Source: Alisma plantago-aquatica
Lineage: Eukaryota > Streptophyta > Magnoliopsida > Alismatales > Alismataceae
Assembly: GCA_963693085.1 (NCBI GenBank)
Contig: OY856409.1
Coordinates: forward strand, 1,164,606,749 to 1,164,670,748
Direction of reading: 5' to 3'
DNA: 64,000 bases
The position numbers were made by a program, and so were the translations under genes. How positions within the stretch are numbered: the stretch's first letter is position 1; every line of letters starts with the position of its first letter. The notes under the pieces are model-generated. The model searched no databases and was not told where the DNA came from. It saw nothing but the letters and a program-made list of their open reading frames with translations. Below are positions 46,418 through 59,777 of this stretch, one piece after another.

Positions 46418-49400
46418 CTAGAAGAGAAAAGGAAACTTGCCACGCATCTCAGACTCTAGTTCCCACGTAGCTTCCTCTATATTGTGATTCCTCCACAAAA
46501 CCTTCACTAAAGATAACTCACGGTTCTTGAGATTTTTGATCCGGTGATCAACTATTTGCACTGGTCCTTCTACATAGGACACATCTGTCCTAAGCTGCAC
46601 CGGTTCTGAATCTAGAATCTTATCTGTACCAGGGTGACACTTCTTCAGCATTGATACGTGGAAGACATCATGTAGATTTGCCAACTCAGACGGCAAATCC
46701 AACCTGTAAGCTACAGGTCCAATCCTCTCAACAATAGGATATGGACCCATATATCTAGGGGTCAACTTACCCCTCTTGCCAAACCGCAGAACTCCCTTCC
46801 ACGGTGAAACTTTCAAGTAAACCTCGTCGCCAACCTCAAACTCAAGAGGTCGACGTCGTCTATCAGCATAACTCTTCTGTCTATCCTGTGCAGCTTTCAA
46901 CTGACCCCTGATCACTGATATCTTTTCAGTAGTCACATCAACTAACTCAGGTCCAAGAATTTTCTTTTCACCCACCTCATACCAACAAACTGGCGATCTA
47001 CACTTTCTACCATAAAGAGCTTCATATGGAGCCATTCCCAAACTAGAATGGTAGCTGTTATTATATGCAAACTCTATTAGGCCTAAGTGTTCTTCCCAGT
47101 TACCTCTAAATTGTAACACGCATGCTCTCAGCATGTCTTCAAGGGTCTGAATGGTCCTTTCAGATTGACCATCTGTCTGTGGGTGAAACGCTGTACTGAA
47201 CTTCAGCTTTGTGCCCAAGGCATGTTGTAACTGATTCCAGAATCTAGATGTAAACTTTGGATCTCTGTCAGATATAATAGAAACTGGAATCCCATGCAAC
47301 CTGATTACCTCATTCACGTAAACTTTAGCTAGCTTTGAAACTTCAAAGGTTGACTTGACAGGAAGAAAGTGAGCAGACTTAGTTAGTCTATCCACAATCA
47401 CCCATATCGAGTCTGAACCCTTAGGCGTTCTGGGTAATCCTACTACAAAGTCCATCGTGATGTGTTCCCATTTCCATTCTGGTATAGGAAGCGACTGCAA
47501 AATACCAGCAGGTTTCTGGTGTTCAGCCTTGACCTGCTGACACACCCCGCACCTGGCTACGTATTCAGCCACATCCTTTTTCATGCCAGACCACCAGTAC
47601 AGCTCTTTGAGGTTCCTGTACATTTTTGTGTTTCCTGGATGCATGGCATACATAGAAGTATGCGCTTCTTCAAGAATCTGCTCTTTCAACTCACTGTTTC
47701 CAGGTACACACAATCTATCATGAAGATACAACATGTCTTCATCAGAAAACCTGAACTCTGTTCTCTTACCCTCTGACATCTCCTGCATAATTTGCCACAA
47801 CTCATCATCATTTTGCTGTAATTCCTTAATCTGATTATAGAAAGTAGGTCTGACTTGCATCTGAGCAATCAGCCCACTCTGTCTTGTCACCTCCAAGCCC
47901 AAGTTCAACCTTCGCATGTCTACAAGCAAGTCTCTCTTGAAACATGCCATAGAAAATGCATTGGCTGAAGAACTTGACTTCCTACTCAAGGCATCAGCTA
48001 CAACATTCGCCTTACCAGGATGGTAATCGATTGTCACATCATAGTCTTTAATCAGCTCTAGCCATCTGCGCTGTCTCAAATTCAAATCTTTCTGAGTGAA
48101 GATATATTTCAAGCTCTTATGATCGGTGAACACCTGAGATGTTTCACCATACAAATAATGACGCCATGTCTTTAGAGCATGAACTATAGCAGCTAATTCC
48201 AGATCATGAACAGGGTAATTCTCCTCATTTTTCTTAAGCTGTCTAGATGCGTAAGCAACAACTTTACCTTCTTGCATCAGTACACAGCCCAAACCTCTTC
48301 TAGAAGCATCACAGAACACTGTATAGCCTTTTTCTGCCTCAGGAAGAACCAACACTGGTGCTGAAGTCAACCTCTTCTTCAAAATCTGAAAACTTCTCTC
48401 ACAGTTATCAGACCAAACAAACGACACATCCTTCCTTGTCAAGCGTGTCAAAGGTGATGCTATCTCACTGAAGTTCTTTATGAACCTTCTATAATAACCT
48501 GCCAATCCCAAGAAACTTCTGATCTCAGTAGGAGTCGTAGGCTGTTCCCACTGAAGCACAGACTCAACTTTCTTAGGATCCACGCTGACTCCATCTCTCG
48601 AGATAACATGTCCAAGGAATGCTACTTCAGCCAACCAGAACTCGCACTTGCTAAATTTAGCAAACAACTGGTGTTGTCTCAACAACTGCAACACTATTCT
48701 CAAGTGTTGCTCATGCTGTTCCTCGTCTCTGGAATAGATCAGAATATCATCTATAAAGACTACAATAAACTGATCTAGAAATGGTTTGAAAATCCGATTC
48801 ATCATATCCATAAAGGCTGCTGGGGCATTGGTCAGCCCAAACGACATGACCAAGAACTCATAATGCCCATACCTGGTTCTGAAAGCTGTTTTAGGAATGT
48901 CAGAAGCCTTTATCCTAAGTTGATGATATCCGGATCTCAAATCAATTTTAGAAAAGATCGTCGCTCCTCGCAACTGATCAAACAGGTCATCTATCCTTGG
49001 CAAAGGATACTTGTTCTTTATTGTGATCTTGTTCAGTTGCCTGTAATCTATACAAAGACGCATGGTTCCATCCTTTTTCTTAACAAACAAGACTGGAGCA
49101 CCCCATGGTGAAGAACTGGGTCTAATGAAACCCTTATCTAACAACTCCTGCAACTGTACCTTGAGTTCTTTCAACTCTGCAGGTGCCATTCTGTAGGCCG
49201 GCAGCGCTACTGGATGACTACCTGGATATATCTGAATTTCAAAATCAATGTCTCTGACAGGAGGTAAGCCTGGTAACTCTTCTGGGAAAACGTCAGAGAA
49301 CTCACGAACTACAGGTACATCATAAATACTGGCAGTGCTCTTCTCTGCTCTGGTGTCAACCACATGAGCAAGGAACGCTTCACATCCTTTCTGTAACATC

Positions 49401-51085
49401 TTATCAGCTACAGCAGCTGATATTATGCACGTAGGCAGAACTTTCCTGTCTCCAGTAAAGACACAAGAAAATTCTCCTAATTGAAAGGTAGCTTCCTTTT
49501 TCCAGCAATCGAGTTGCACTCGATATGTCTCAAGACAATCCATACCCAAGATGATTTGAAAAGTATTTACATCCAAGGGCATGAGATTAGCAGCAAAGGT
49601 AAAACCTCCAAAAGATAACAAACATCCGGGACAGGACTCAGATAAAACTGTCGGTCCACCTAGTGGAACTCTCAACACTAACTCATCTGCCAACTCTTGA
49701 GTTAACAGATTAAGTTCAACAACTAAAGAACGTTGTATAAAAGAATGAGTAGCTCCCGGATCTATCAAAACTAAAACTGGTATACTATTAAACAAAAGCA
49801 TCTCTCCTGTAATAACTTGTGAAGAGATTATACCTTCCTGAGGTGTCAAAGAAAAGAAACGTGCTGAAGCTCTTCCTCTGCCACGCTGTCCTCTTTGACC
49901 ACTCCTGCCACTAGATGCTCCACCCCCTCTAGAACCAGATGCCATAGAGGAACTCGGAACATCATGGTATTGAGGTTGAAAAGCTTGTGATGCTGCTTGA
50001 TGAAGTTGAGGGCAATCCCTTTTTATATGTCCTGTCTGTCCACAGGCATAACAACCTGAACTCCAACATGGCCCAGAATGTGGCTTTCCACATTTATTAC
50101 ATGGCAGCAACTCTTGTCTCTGAGGACCTGACACTGACATTGATGACCTTGAAGACTGTCCACTAGTGGCACTGCTCCATCTTCCTGGGTTATATCCTCC
50201 TCTGCCTCTAGAAGTAGTGACATCCTCAGATCTCTGTCTGCCAAAACAACCAAAGCCACGTCCAAGCTTAGAAAAGAAACCTCTACCTCCACCTCTGTAT
50301 CCACCACTGGACTGTCCTCCACTAAACTCTGCAGATCTTTTCTTAGACTCGGGCACTCTGTCAGCATTCACAGATTCTTCAACTTGTCTGGCAGCCTCAA
50401 CAAACTCACCAAAGTTTTCTCTGTTCCTCCTGCTAGTAGCAGAAACTGTATGCCGAATCTCTGGCCTTAGCCCTTCCTGGAACCTTCTGCATCTCTCTAT
50501 GTTATCAGGAACAAGCTGTGGACAGAAATTAGCTAACCGTGTGAAAAGCGCTTCATACTCTGTAACTGTCATGTTCCCCTGCTTGATATTCTGTAACTGC
50601 CTGATTTTCTCATTAAGGAAAGTGGGTGGATAGAATTTGAGATGAAATTCCTCAGAGAAATCCTGCCAGGAAAGCTCTGTACCTCCCCTCTTTTCTTCCA
50701 CACCACGCCACCACAACTCTGCATCGCCTGTCAAAAGGTAGACTGCACGACTAATCTTCTTATCTTCTGGAAGCTCCATTAAGCGAAAGACCTTCTCAAT
50801 CTGTCTAAACCACTCATCAGCTTCTGCGGGATCTGTGGTGCCACTAAACTCTGTGCCACCAAGCTTCTTCACAAGCTCATAAGATCGCATCAGATCTTTA
50901 CTGCTGGTAGAAGAAGATTCTCGCCTATCAGCCTTGTACCTCTCCCTGGTTTCCAAGAACATCTGGTACATCCGGGATGCATCATCTACATGGTCACCAC
51001 CACCTGGACCCAAGTACTGCAGATCAGGGCCAACATGGCTCTCAGCCTGATCATCACGATCAAAACCTCTTCCTGCCATCTGCAA
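46418..51085 (-). CDS. gag-pol: Intact gag-pol polyprotein, Del/Tekay chromovirus
   Basis: A 1,555-residue polyprotein that would form the particle and copy and integrate the element. Domains by residue: Gag about 75-245 ([18 protein letters not shown]); basic Gly/Arg-rich linker; two zinc knuckles, CX2CX3HX3C at 329-340 and CX2CX4HX4C at 345-358; protease with DPGATHSF at 442-449; RT about 595-825 with catalytic Asp 715 and FIDD (Asp 779, 780); RNase H about 920-1035 (Asp 926, Glu 963, Asp 988, Asp 1031); integrase HHCC (His 1142, His 1149, Cys 1179, Cys 1182) and core Asp 1212, Asp 1273, Glu 1309 (D-60-D-35-E); GPY/F region about 1430-1480; C-terminal chromodomain-like segment about 1505-1555 ([29 protein letters not shown]). 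No stop or frameshift. Two Met codons (1 and 3) are possible starts. The protease has Pro after the catalytic Asp, which I recall from other plant gypsy elements. Confidence 0.97.
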   Translation of the reverse strand: MQMAGRGFDRDDQAESHVGPDLQYLGPGGGDHVDDASRMYQMFLETRERYKADRRESSSTSSKDLMRSYELVKKLGGTEFSGTTDPAEADEWFRQIEKVFRLMELPEDKKISRAVYLLTGDAELWWRGVEEKRGGTELSWQDFSEEFHLKFYPPTFLNEKIRQLQNIKQGNMTVTEYEALFTRLANFCPQLVPDNIERCRRFQEGLRPEIRHTVSATSRRNRENFGEFVEAARQVEESVNADRVPESKKRSAEFSGGQSSGGYRGGGRGFFSKLGRGFGCFGRQRSEDVTTSRGRGGYNPGRWSSATSGQSSRSSMSVSGPQRQELLPCNKCGKPHSGPCWSSGCYACGQTGHIKRDCPQLHQAASQAFQPQYHDVPSSSMASGSRGGGASSGRSGQRGQRGRGRASARFFSLTPQEGIISSQVITGEMLLFNSIPVLVLIDPGATHSFIQRSLVVELNLLTQELADELVLRVPLGGPTVLSESCPGCLLSFGGFTFAANLMPLDVNTFQIILGMDCLETYRVQLDCWKKEATFQLGEFSCVFTGDRKVLPTCIISAAVADKMLQKGCEAFLAHVVDTRAEKSTASIYDVPVVREFSDVFPEELPGLPPVRDIDFEIQIYPGSHPVALPAYRMAPAELKELKVQLQELLDKGFIRPSSSPWGAPVLFVKKKDGTMRLCIDYRQLNKITIKNKYPLPRIDDLFDQLRGATIFSKIDLRSGYHQLRIKASDIPKTAFRTRYGHYEFLVMSFGLTNAPAAFMDMMNRIFKPFLDQFIVVFIDDILIYSRDEEQHEQHLRIVLQLLRQHQLFAKFSKCEFWLAEVAFLGHVISRDGVSVDPKKVESVLQWEQPTTPTEIRSFLGLAGYYRRFIKNFSEIASPLTRLTRKDVSFVWSDNCERSFQILKKRLTSAPVLVLPEAEKGYTVFCDASRRGLGCVLMQEGKVVAYASRQLKKNEENYPVHDLELAAIVHALKTWRHYLYGETSQVFTDHKSLKYIFTQKDLNLRQRRWLELIKDYDVTIDYHPGKANVVADALSRKSSSSANAFSMACFKRDLLVDMRRLNLGLEVTRQSGLIAQMQVRPTFYNQIKELQQNDDELWQIMQEMSEGKRTEFRFSDEDMLYLHDRLCVPGNSELKEQILEEAHTSMYAMHPGNTKMYRNLKELYWWSGMKKDVAEYVARCGVCQQVKAEHQKPAGILQSLPIPEWKWEHITMDFVVGLPRTPKGSDSIWVIVDRLTKSAHFLPVKSTFEVSKLAKVYVNEVIRLHGIPVSIISDRDPKFTSRFWNQLQHALGTKLKFSTAFHPQTDGQSERTIQTLEDMLRACVLQFRGNWEEHLGLIEFAYNNSYHSSLGMAPYEALYGRKCRSPVCWYEVGEKKILGPELVDVTTEKISVIRGQLKAAQDRQKSYADRRRRPLEFEVGDEVYLKVSPWKGVLRFGKRGKLTPRYMGPYPIVERIGPVAYRLDLPSELANLHDVFHVSMLKKCHPGTDKILDSEPVQLRTDVSYVEGPVQIVDHRIKNLKNRELSLVKVLWRNHNIEEATWELESEMRGKFPFLF

Positions 51086-51202
51086 TGATATAATAGAATA
51101 TTTCCTATTAGAAAATTACAGATAGAAGAAAGACACTTAAACCTTAATCCTATTGGTCTCTTATCGTCCCCTGACTTTGAGTAATTAAGTACTCAAACCT
51201 AG
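51086..51202 (-). other. Leader between PBS and gag-pol start
   Basis: 117 bp, AT-rich, between the primer-binding site and the start codon. No other feature seen. Confidence 0.8.
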
Positions 51203-51214
51203 GCTCTGATACCA
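51203..51214 (-). other. Primer-binding site of Tekay-type element (iMet tRNA)
   Basis: On the minus strand TGGTATCAGAGC, continuing CTAGGTTT, lies five bases after the LTR end. It is an exact match to the standard plant initiator-Met site. Confidence 0.95.
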
Positions 51215-51219
51215 AAAAT

Positions 51220-53467
51220 TTTCACGCCCCAACCTCACATTAAACACAAACCACCGGATTAGGGCACAGCAGGTGGGATCAACACATAAGCAACCATTCA
51301 TTACTTTTTGAAACAATTAAAGATATTTCTGCAAATGAAAACTAAACAACCTGCAGAAGCATTTCTATTAACTGATAGGAAATTAAACAAGTCTACAGCA
51401 TGAACATTGTTCAACATAAACTAAAACATAACAGTTAATTTACATCATTATACATATCCTCTCTCTCTCACACACATTGTCCCAAAGATCGAGGGGAAAG
51501 GACTAAGAGACCTTCTAACTAGTCTAACTGCAAACCTTCTATCTACTAAGCGTTAGGATGAAACGACCCTTCTGACTCCTGAAGCTGGTGCTGACCTGAA
51601 AAAGTTTGAGTAGAGGGGTGAGCCTACTCGCTCAATGAATAACATTTCACTTAGCTATCAATAAATAACTCGTCAGGTTCATTAACTGAAAATAAACAGA
51701 TATACAGTTTAAAGCAGAGCAATTCTACTGACATAGCAGATATACAGTTACTAATCGCGTTTCTAAGCATCATCAGGTATTTCAAATAGTTAAACAATTA
51801 TATAAATTTACTGTGATCCTATATGATTATTTATTCATTTATTAATATTATGCCCTAAATATATGCAGTGTACTCTGCATATAAGGATCCGCAACAAGTC
51901 CATGCTACGGCCCCACCGTACAAGACTTAGCGACACACCCGGGAAATGCTAAGTCTGACTACTCGTCCTGGTCTGCACAGGACACAGGCTCCTCGGCCTC
52001 CTCGCACAACCACGTGTGCTGCACAACCACGTGTGCTCTCGACTCCTCCTAAAACCTGAGTACACCGGCGGAGAGTCACAGGGTTACCTTCGCGACACAA
52101 GCACGAATGGTGTTAGATAACCAAGTTTTATGGTGAAATCGCAGTGCCATTGTGACACAAGCACAATTGTTGTTAGACACTGCCCTTTTTCTCTTTCCTC
52201 GTTTGTCCGCGACACAAGCACGGATGATGTTGCAACACGAGTTTCACCCCAAAGCTGCAGATACCACTTATGGGGTTCTACGGTGTTAGGGCATCTAAGT
52301 CTATACTTGATTAACAAATAACATAAATAACACAATATAACTGTAAAACACAGGATTTCCTCTTTCTCATCATTCTTATTACACAAGTCAAGTTCCAATG
52401 GACTTATTAATCTATTACTGAAGCAATCAGACATTTAAAATGAGTTAAATAATGATTTCTAAATGAACTGCCACTCACCACTTGAAACTCGGCCGAACAC
52501 TGTGAAACTCGGCCGATCACTTCCCAGATCCTGGAACTCGGCCGACCAAACTCGGCCGACAAACTCACCGCTTGAAAACCTACAAAGGAAACTCGGCCGA
52601 TCAGAACCAAACTCGGCCGACCAAATCCCTGTTCGCATATCTAATTCAGGAAACTCGGCCGATCAAGACGAAACTCGGCCGATCCGGAAAACGCTGTACA
52701 AAAGCCCTAAATAAGAACTCGGCCGACCGAATTGGAAACTCGGCCGAACCGCGCACAGGAAGAACACAAAAACGGCCTGCAGAAGTCGATTTCTCTCGAA
52801 TCGACGGGCAAACTTCGAGCAAACACCGCGAAACGATCACAAACGACCCATACAACTAAACCGTACCTGAAAGGAAGAAAGGAACAAGCTAGGGCTGCTC
52901 CGAGCACCCCAATTCCTTGACCACTTTTCTTGCAAACGCAGCTCCAGCTGCAAAATTGATTCGATTCGATGAAGGTGATGATCTACGGAGGGAAGGGACG
53001 ATCTACAGCAACTAATTGGAGCAAAACGACGCTCCAGAGCTTCTCCCTCCTCAGCTCCTTCTCTCTTCCTCTCTCTTTCTCTCTCTTTCTCTCTTTCTCT
53101 TACGCAAGGAACAGAACGTTTCCTGCGTTCTGTGTTTCTGTGAAATGAAACGAGAAAGGGAGAAAGGAAAGATAAGGAAGAAATCTTAGGGGCCAAATCG
53201 CAAATTTCGAAACTTTTCGCAAATTACAATCGGGTCCCTAGAAGCCCAAAAACTTGCAACTTTTGACTCGAAGGTCGGATTCGAACGATTTTTCTGGCAA
53301 CGTTTCAAGCGTAAGATTCTACATGCTTTAGAAGCTAGAAAACACACTAAGCACATATCATATCCATTTTAAGTATTTTTAACAAAAACAAGCTTATAAC
53401 TTAACACATCAGCTAAACTCTTGCTTAACAGCATACTTACGGAATAAGCTCGACACGGGTCGTAACA
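51220..53467 (-). repeat. 5' LTR of Tekay-type element (2,248 bp)
   Basis: Almost identical to 44134-46381. Differences I saw are near 51469, 51635, 51678, 52012, 52093, 52129, 53133 and 53351. It carries the same TCGGCCGA field (52486-52751). I could not find a convincing TATA box on the minus strand. Confidence 0.96.
52486..52751. repeat. Ten-copy ACTCGGCCGA motif field (5' LTR)
   Basis: All ten copies are unchanged relative to 45400-45665. In sense orientation the field lies about 715-980 bp into the LTR. Confidence 0.95.
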
Positions 53468-53472
53468 CAGCT
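53468..53472. other. Target duplication CAGCT of inner element (right)
   Basis: Exact copy of 44129-44133. Confidence 0.92.
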
Positions 53473-56437
53473 GGACACCTAAAAGTGAACCTAGGGTTCC
53501 TAGGCCTAAGAGGGGAAGTGGTATACCTAATGCTCATGACGAGAATTAAGTTGCTATAGTTTCGAGCATGGTACTCCTCAAGTATAGAGGAAAAAGGAAG
53601 TCCCTTAAGTTAAGGTATGCTTGATGAATCCCTCCCAATAAATTTGATGACACGGGAAGGTATGACCTTGATCTAATGTTGAAGAATGAGAACCCAGATG
53701 ACCTAGCCTGGTTTAGTGGTCTACTTGTGCCTTAATAGCTTTCTAGGGTTAAGGATATGGATGTAAACCCTAGACCTAAGAGCTTTTGTGACCTTGTTGT
53801 CAAGAGATAGTTTTCCTCCCATCCTGGGAGAGGGACCCCTTTGGTAGGGTGTATATCAGTTTTGTTGGTTTAAGGTAACCTAAAGTAGTCTTAAAGGATC
53901 TTGAGAAGCTAAGTGAAAAGTACATGGTATGAGAATGAACCTGTAGACCCATAGATATCCATCTCTAAGTGCATACAGATGTGTTACCATGGAGGTAACC
54001 GGTAAGGGGCCTGACCAAGGTAGACAGGTCACCATGAAAGGATGGAAGTCAGCCCATGAATGCAGAGAGAGAGATGAAGGCTTGGGGTAAGGTTCTAAGT
54101 TGGATATGTACTATAGATGGAGAATCCTAAGTCTATCCTAGGGTCGAGTAGGGAATAGAACGATGGAAGTAGGAGTCGTCTGATTCCCTAGTAGCACATG
54201 ACCATAGGGTCGGGAGGTAACAGCTATCATTGTCTGAGGGCCATGGGTTAGGAGATTGATCACCTTCATGAACTCATGGGACCCAAAGGGCAGATGAGTA
54301 GGGCACTCTCTTGATGCATGAGGGAAGAGGGATGACCCCAAAAGAGCCGGTACCCTATAGACCTAGAGGAGATGACCAAGGATATAAACCTCAGTAGGTT
54401 CAAGACTAGTTTAATATCACGATGTCTGTGATGTAGAGACATATGTGGCACGTTGCAACTTAGATTTAAAGGTGTAATGGCAAGGTGGGATGTACCATCT
54501 CTACTCTTGGGATAGGAAGAACTCTGTATTTGGACTGCAGCCAAATGCTTATTTCCTCTTGTTATGGGAGTGAGAGATAGGACATTACGCATGTCACACA
54601 CCAAGGATAAGAGATGATGTAGGTTGGAACGTTGCCACGAGAAATGGGGATAGAGAAGATAACCTACCCTGGTAAAGTGAATGATACATGGATGGTTTGC
54701 AAACACTAAGAGGAATGAGGTAGTCACCTTATGAGGAAGTTTTTATCATGAGCTATGTAGAACTTACAAGTTATACCAGGTTGAGTTTTGATCACCAAGA
54801 TGATGAAATCAGAAAGTGTTCTCAATGAATTTAGACTTAGAGTTTGAGACAAGATGATAAGTGGAATACATGGAAGTGTATGTCTTCAATGTTACCTAAT
54901 ACCTAAGGATGTGAAGTGGTAATGGATGCTCTGGTTGAGATACATCAGACTTGTTTGACTAGAAGCTAGAAGAGGTTGTTTGGCTAACCCTAAGTTCGAA
55001 AAGGAGAGGTGTTTGGATAACACTCAGATGTAACAAGATAAATTGAAAATTTAAGGGTTGTTTGGTTAGCCAGTCTAGTACTTGATGCAATGAAAAGATG
55101 GTGGTAGAACCTCATATGCACTTCTTTGGAAGAGAAGGTGTTGAAACCCCGACTAGAGTGGTTTAGGGTTTCGGAGGAATTGATCTTGAAAGAATCATGA
55201 CATACAGGAAATCATGATTGAAGATCACCATACACCGTGGAAAATGGCAATAGCACTTTGGATGCTTAAGGTGAAGTTGCATGTGGTTTATGGCCATGCA
55301 AGCCAGGAGGTAAAGGACGAATGCTAGTAACCCAGTGTATCGATATAGAGGACAAAAGAGTCCCTGAGAGGAAATGGGGGTTCATCACTATGGATTTTGT
55401 GATAGGTCTCCCCTAGACCAAGGAAGGTCGAGATGCAATATGGGTTATGGTAGATCGCCCTACCTAGATGACATAAGAAAGAAAGAGTACTGTCAAGGAA
55501 CAGATCGAGTTGAACTACATATGAGAGAGTTGGTTCAACTACACCATGATGTGAGTTCAAAAGTTCATGAGTATGACTTAAAGGTTCACTTCCATAAGGA
55601 GAAAGTAGGTACATGAAGAACTCGATGATAGTACAATTTATCACCCCTAACTAATGGTTAGTATAATCCAGACTAAAGGGGTCTGATGAGAGCATATGTG
55701 CTCGTTCAGGGTGATATCTAGAGACAGTTCTTGTCCTATGAAAGATGTGAAAATGACCACCATAGCCAGTATCGGGTTTTATAAGAAGCTCTGTAAGGGA
55801 GGTTGTTTCGGTCACCACTTCAGTAAGGTGATGTTGGTGAAAGGGCCACATGATGGTTAGAAAAGGACCACATGTTGGTTATAAAAGGACCACATGATGG
55901 TTAGAAAAGGGACCACAGTGCATGTAGATGAAGTCACTTTGATTGTGCAAGGGCTGAAAGGAGCCTAGAGACGATGAGAGAAGTGAGCAGATGCAAAGTA
56001 GAGTGACATACAAGTTACTGTGGAAGAATATGTGAAAATCCGACCCCTCTAAGTTATAGCTAAGAGAGCTGAGTCCCCGATGCATGGGTTCTTTTGATAT
56101 GGTTTGGTGGAGAAGGTTAAGATTGACCTTACCCCTCGGGATAAAGTAATGTGTGATGAGTTCCATGTGTCCGATTTAGAGCACTATGTGAGGTACCCCG
56201 ACCATGTGCTGAGCAATGAACCTAGTGAGTCCCAAGGGAGGCTGAAATGGCCTGAGTCCACCTGTGCAGTTTCTAGACGCCAGGATGAAAGAACTCAGAG
56301 AAAATAATATGTGATGATAAAGGTTCTTTGAAAATTCCATGAGTACGGCAAAGCCACATAGGGGCCAATGATGGACATGGAAAAGTCTTATCCTGAATGG
56401 TTTGTTTGCTTGACAGAATTTTGAGGACAAAATTCCT
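53473..56437 (+). pseudogene. Element A interior, second part: decayed pol
   Basis: Collinear with 360-3365 of D. Recognisable remnants in changing frames are: RNase H start near 54500-54600; RNase H C-terminal part near 54740-54930; integrase core near 55375-55470 (FITMDFVIGLP, then an in-frame stop, then DAIWVMVDR); a later integrase part near 55632-55800; and the IN C-terminus/chromodomain-like tail at 56100-56420 (VMCDEFHVSDLEHYVRY, HVLSNEP). The tail supports a chromovirus origin. 55850-55915 holds three short tandem copies of a GGACCACATGNTGGTTA unit. Minus-strand frames in the region (54138-56430) are shadows. Confidence 0.8.
55847..55915 (+). repeat. Short tandem repeat inside decayed pol of A
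   Basis: Three to four copies of GGACCACATGATGGTTAGAAAA, about 24 bp each. Elements C and D lack it at this point, so it arose after the A copy split from them. Confidence 0.8.
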
Positions 56438-56452
56438 ATAAGAGGGGAAGGA
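56438..56452 (+). other. Polypurine tract of element A
   Basis: ATAAGAGGGGAAGGA directly before the 3' LTR, identical to that of D. Confidence 0.9.
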
Positions 56453-59400
56453 TGTTACAACCCCAATTTTTGGGTTCTTTTGGTGAGAAATGTAACTTCT
56501 CATATTAAAGATATTTGAACCAATAATGATACAATTTGCTTCAAATAAATGGATTTCGTTTACAATAGCCTTGATGTTTGTGTTGTGGACTTTATTGGCT
56601 ATTGGGCCCAAATAATAAGAAAATTCAATTAGTGAATGAATAATTGAATATTCAAGAAAAGAATAAGATGGAAACCTTTAGAAAGAAAATCCAAAGAAGT
56701 ATTTCGTGCCTCTTGGGTTCCAAGGAGTCCAAAGTTGCAAAAAGAAAGCAATAAGAAAAGAAAAGATTAATTAAGTATTTCTTTATTAAGAAATAAATTG
56801 GAAATAATGATAAAATGTGGAAAATGAGTGGTAAGAGGCATAAATGAGATTTCTTGGGGAAATTTCGTATCCATGAGTTTTCTAATGATAAAAGGAATTC
56901 CAATGACGAAAATAAAAGAGAAATAAAGAGAAAACCTCAAAAAGAACTATTTTAATAAGAGATAAACAAGATAATGAGGAATTATGTGAAATAATGCATT
57001 TAGACGCATCTAGAAGGATAATGAGTGTCCCATAAAAAGGATTTCGAAATAATGGAGTGTCTTGGGATCCAAGGAATCCCAATAAAGAGGAAAGAAAGAG
57101 AAAATATCAATAATACAAAATTAAAGGATAATGTGATACATTATTAATGAAATTTGGTAGTATTGTTTAAAAGGGAATATTTTCTAATAAAAGAAAATAG
57201 AAATTCATGCCCATGAATTAAAAAGCAAACATAGAGAGAATAAGAGAGAGAATTTTCGAAATACCTTCATAGTCAAGGATCTTAGATAATCTAATGATTA
57301 CTTAAATGAGAAATATTGTTTAAGAAAGAGAGAAGGTTTCCTATTGAAGAGACCTTGTTGTTTTTGTGGGCAAGTTTTCTAGGGCGTTGCTCTCCTCCTT
57401 TATAAAAGGATAGAGTCCCTGGCTAGGGCCAAAGGAGAACTCACGCAGCCATCCCTCTTTTCTTTATCTTCTTTCCTTGCAAACCCTAGAAGAGGGTATA
57501 GATCTGTACGAGGAAACCAGGGAGCAGAGTGGAGGTCTTAATGGGAGAAGGACGCACCCACGACGACCTGGGGATGATCGGCCAGCACCCCTTGCCCGCG
57601 CCTTCATGCAGCTCTAGCAGATAGACTGCAGCACCGCTGCAGGTCAAGGGCCAAAAGCCCGCACGCCAAGCCATCTTGGTCGTGAGTCAGGGTCTGGTTA
57701 GCTGCGATGGGGAGTGGCAGAGGTAGGAAGAACATTTCCGGGGAGCTCTGAGCCTCGAGATGGTGGAGGTGGCTCACGCAACTCTGCAGGTTGGCGGCTA
57801 GGGCAGCACAGCCAAGCTGCGTGAGGTTGAAGGAGGTGAAAAGGGAATTGGATAGTTCTGCCCTTCGCGGGCTAAAGGGATGCTCAACTTAACCAGGGGC
57901 ACGGACGTCTTTTCAAAATATTTCCCAAAGCATGTGTTGCATGGGAGAGGCTACGTGGCGCAATCTGATTGGCCGAGAGGCACTTTTCCTTGCAAAAATC
58001 TAACTAATTCTAGGAAACTCGGATTGGGACAAATCTTATATGAAAATTGATCCTCAGAACGAGGGGAATTCAATAAAAATTTGTTTGGAAGATAATTCCT
58101 CTTGTTATGGAAAAAGTAGTGCAAATTATTATCTTTAATTAATTAAAGATTAAGAAACTCTATTTTGAAATGAATAAAGTGTTTAATAGGGTTTAATGGA
58201 TCGTTAGAGTTGATATTAACCTGTTAAATGTAAAACAGTACATTATGTTCAAAAAGGAAGAACTTTGCACGTGATTAGTCTAATTGGGAGTTTATGTGCA
58301 TAAATATGCTTGAAATTTGAAAAGGACATAAAGTTATCATCTTTAATGATTTAATTAAGGAAAGACCCTTAGATTCGATGATAGATGGATTTAATGTTGT
58401 CCCATGGATAATTCAAGCCAATAATAACCTATTGTTGATAAATGTGAAGATGGAATCTAAAAAGATGATCGTTTTATAAAATTGTCTTAATTTAGGATTT
58501 TGTGCACGAATATGCATTAAAGAGCTTGAAAACCCTAATTTAGGAGAATATGTCTTTTAATTGGTTTAATTGTTCAAATCCATGAATAAATAGGGATATG
58601 ATGATCCTAAGTCAAGACTATTAAATGAATAGTTTGAGCAATTAGGGTTTATATAAATGGAAAAGAGTATTTTAGGGTTTGTTAACCTAAAAGGGATAAA
58701 GTTTGAGAAATTGATCTAAGAAACCCTAATGAATATTAATGAAACCTTAATGCGGATTAGAAACCCTAGAAAGAGAATCCAAGTCAATAAGGTAGATTCT
58801 TGATAAAGTGTGTAATAAATAGAGTACATATTCTTTTCAGGAATTATGTGATGATTGAGTTACTTGCTTAGATCTGTTGATTGGCTTGATTGTATATACA
58901 TGAAGTATATGTTGAATAATCTGCATGACTCATCAAATCAGGTATGTGGTTACGCTTATGAATAATCGCTCTAGTTTCACGGCGGTTCCTGAAGTTTTAA
59001 TCAGTTGCTTGAAAATAATTGTTAGATGTTTATTTATTTCATGCAACTATAAAGTGAATATGAGTATCACTTTAAATATGCGTATATAACTGACTAGATC
59101 TGGGTCCACCTCTATTGCTTTGAAAAGGCTAAGAAAAAAAAGGGTAATCCTAGAGCAAGGTCTAGGTTACTGAGAGTTAGAAATTGGGCTACCTACGTGT
59201 AGTGCCATGAGACTCATTATCCTGCCATGAGTTAAGGAGTGGGCTACTTACGAGTAGGGCCATGTGACTCAACCCTAGAAATTGGTTCACTTATAGGTGG
59301 ATCATGAGGGGTTTAATGGGGACAACATAGAGGATAAGGTACTCTTGGATCGCGGAATTATATCTAAAAATGTAATCTTGCTTGTTAAATGATTAATTGA

Positions 59401-59777
59401 ATGATTACATTTGGTAACATAATTACATGATTATTGTTTCCCCCACATACCAGCTTCGGCTGACCGACGTTTTGTTTGTCGGCGTTTTAGGTACAAGCCA
59501 AAAGGACAAATACTAAATCATCATACTGTTTAATACATGAAGTAAATTACAAGGAGGCTTAGTTAGAGTAGAATCCTTAAGTGGATAGAAGTTTAGATAT
59601 CCAAGTTTTCAAAAAGGTATGCAAAAATTTATTTTCTTACAGCTTTTCAGTATAGTCTGTTAAAATTTGATAATTATTCTTGGTTAATTGCCGAACCTTT
59701 GATCCAGAAGTTATGGGTGCGGCTTTGACCTCTTGGTCTCCCTTAATTGGGGGTTATCGGGAGGTGGGGTCGTAACA
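56453..59777 (+). repeat. 3' LTR of element A (3,325 bp)
   Basis: Collinear with 39387-42731, with the same ends (TGTTACAACCCC, GGGGTCGTAACA), TATA box at 57401-57407 and the tandem pair near 59188-59270. It is 20 bp shorter because of small indels, among them loss of one copy of a 9-10 bp tandem near 56720 and a gap near 58612. Confidence 0.95.
57401..57407 (+). promoter_or_regulatory. TATA box in 3' LTR of A
   Basis: TATAAAA at the position equivalent to 40341-40347. Confidence 0.6.

Larger units (their letters stand above)
44134..53467 (-). mobile_element. Young complete Tekay-type chromovirus
   Basis: 9,334 bp: 3' LTR (left), polypurine tract, an intact gag-pol gene, iMet primer site and 5' LTR (right), all minus, with target duplication CAGCT. 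Both LTRs are 2,248 bp and differ at about eight positions that I could see (C/T or G/A transitions mostly). That is about 0.36 percent. The intact 1,555-codon frame and complete signals make this a candidate autonomous element. Confidence 0.97.
39387..59777 (+). mobile_element. Element A: old chromovirus split by a younger element
   Basis: A complete insertion of 20,391 bp: 5' LTR, iMet PBS, interior, polypurine tract and 3' LTR, all plus, with target duplication ATTTC. Removing the nested Tekay insertion and its 5 bp duplication (9,339 bp) leaves about 11.05 kb, a normal size for a gypsy element with 3.3 kb LTRs. The interior is decayed, as in D and C. Confidence 0.92.

Noticed and set aside
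47462..47776. 104-codon plus-strand gene, and similar frames at 50166-50633
   Set aside because: They are antisense shadows inside the intact gag-pol gene.
51203..51214. tRNA-Met gene fragment
   Set aside because: Only the tRNA 3'-end complement is present, next to an LTR. It is a primer-binding site.
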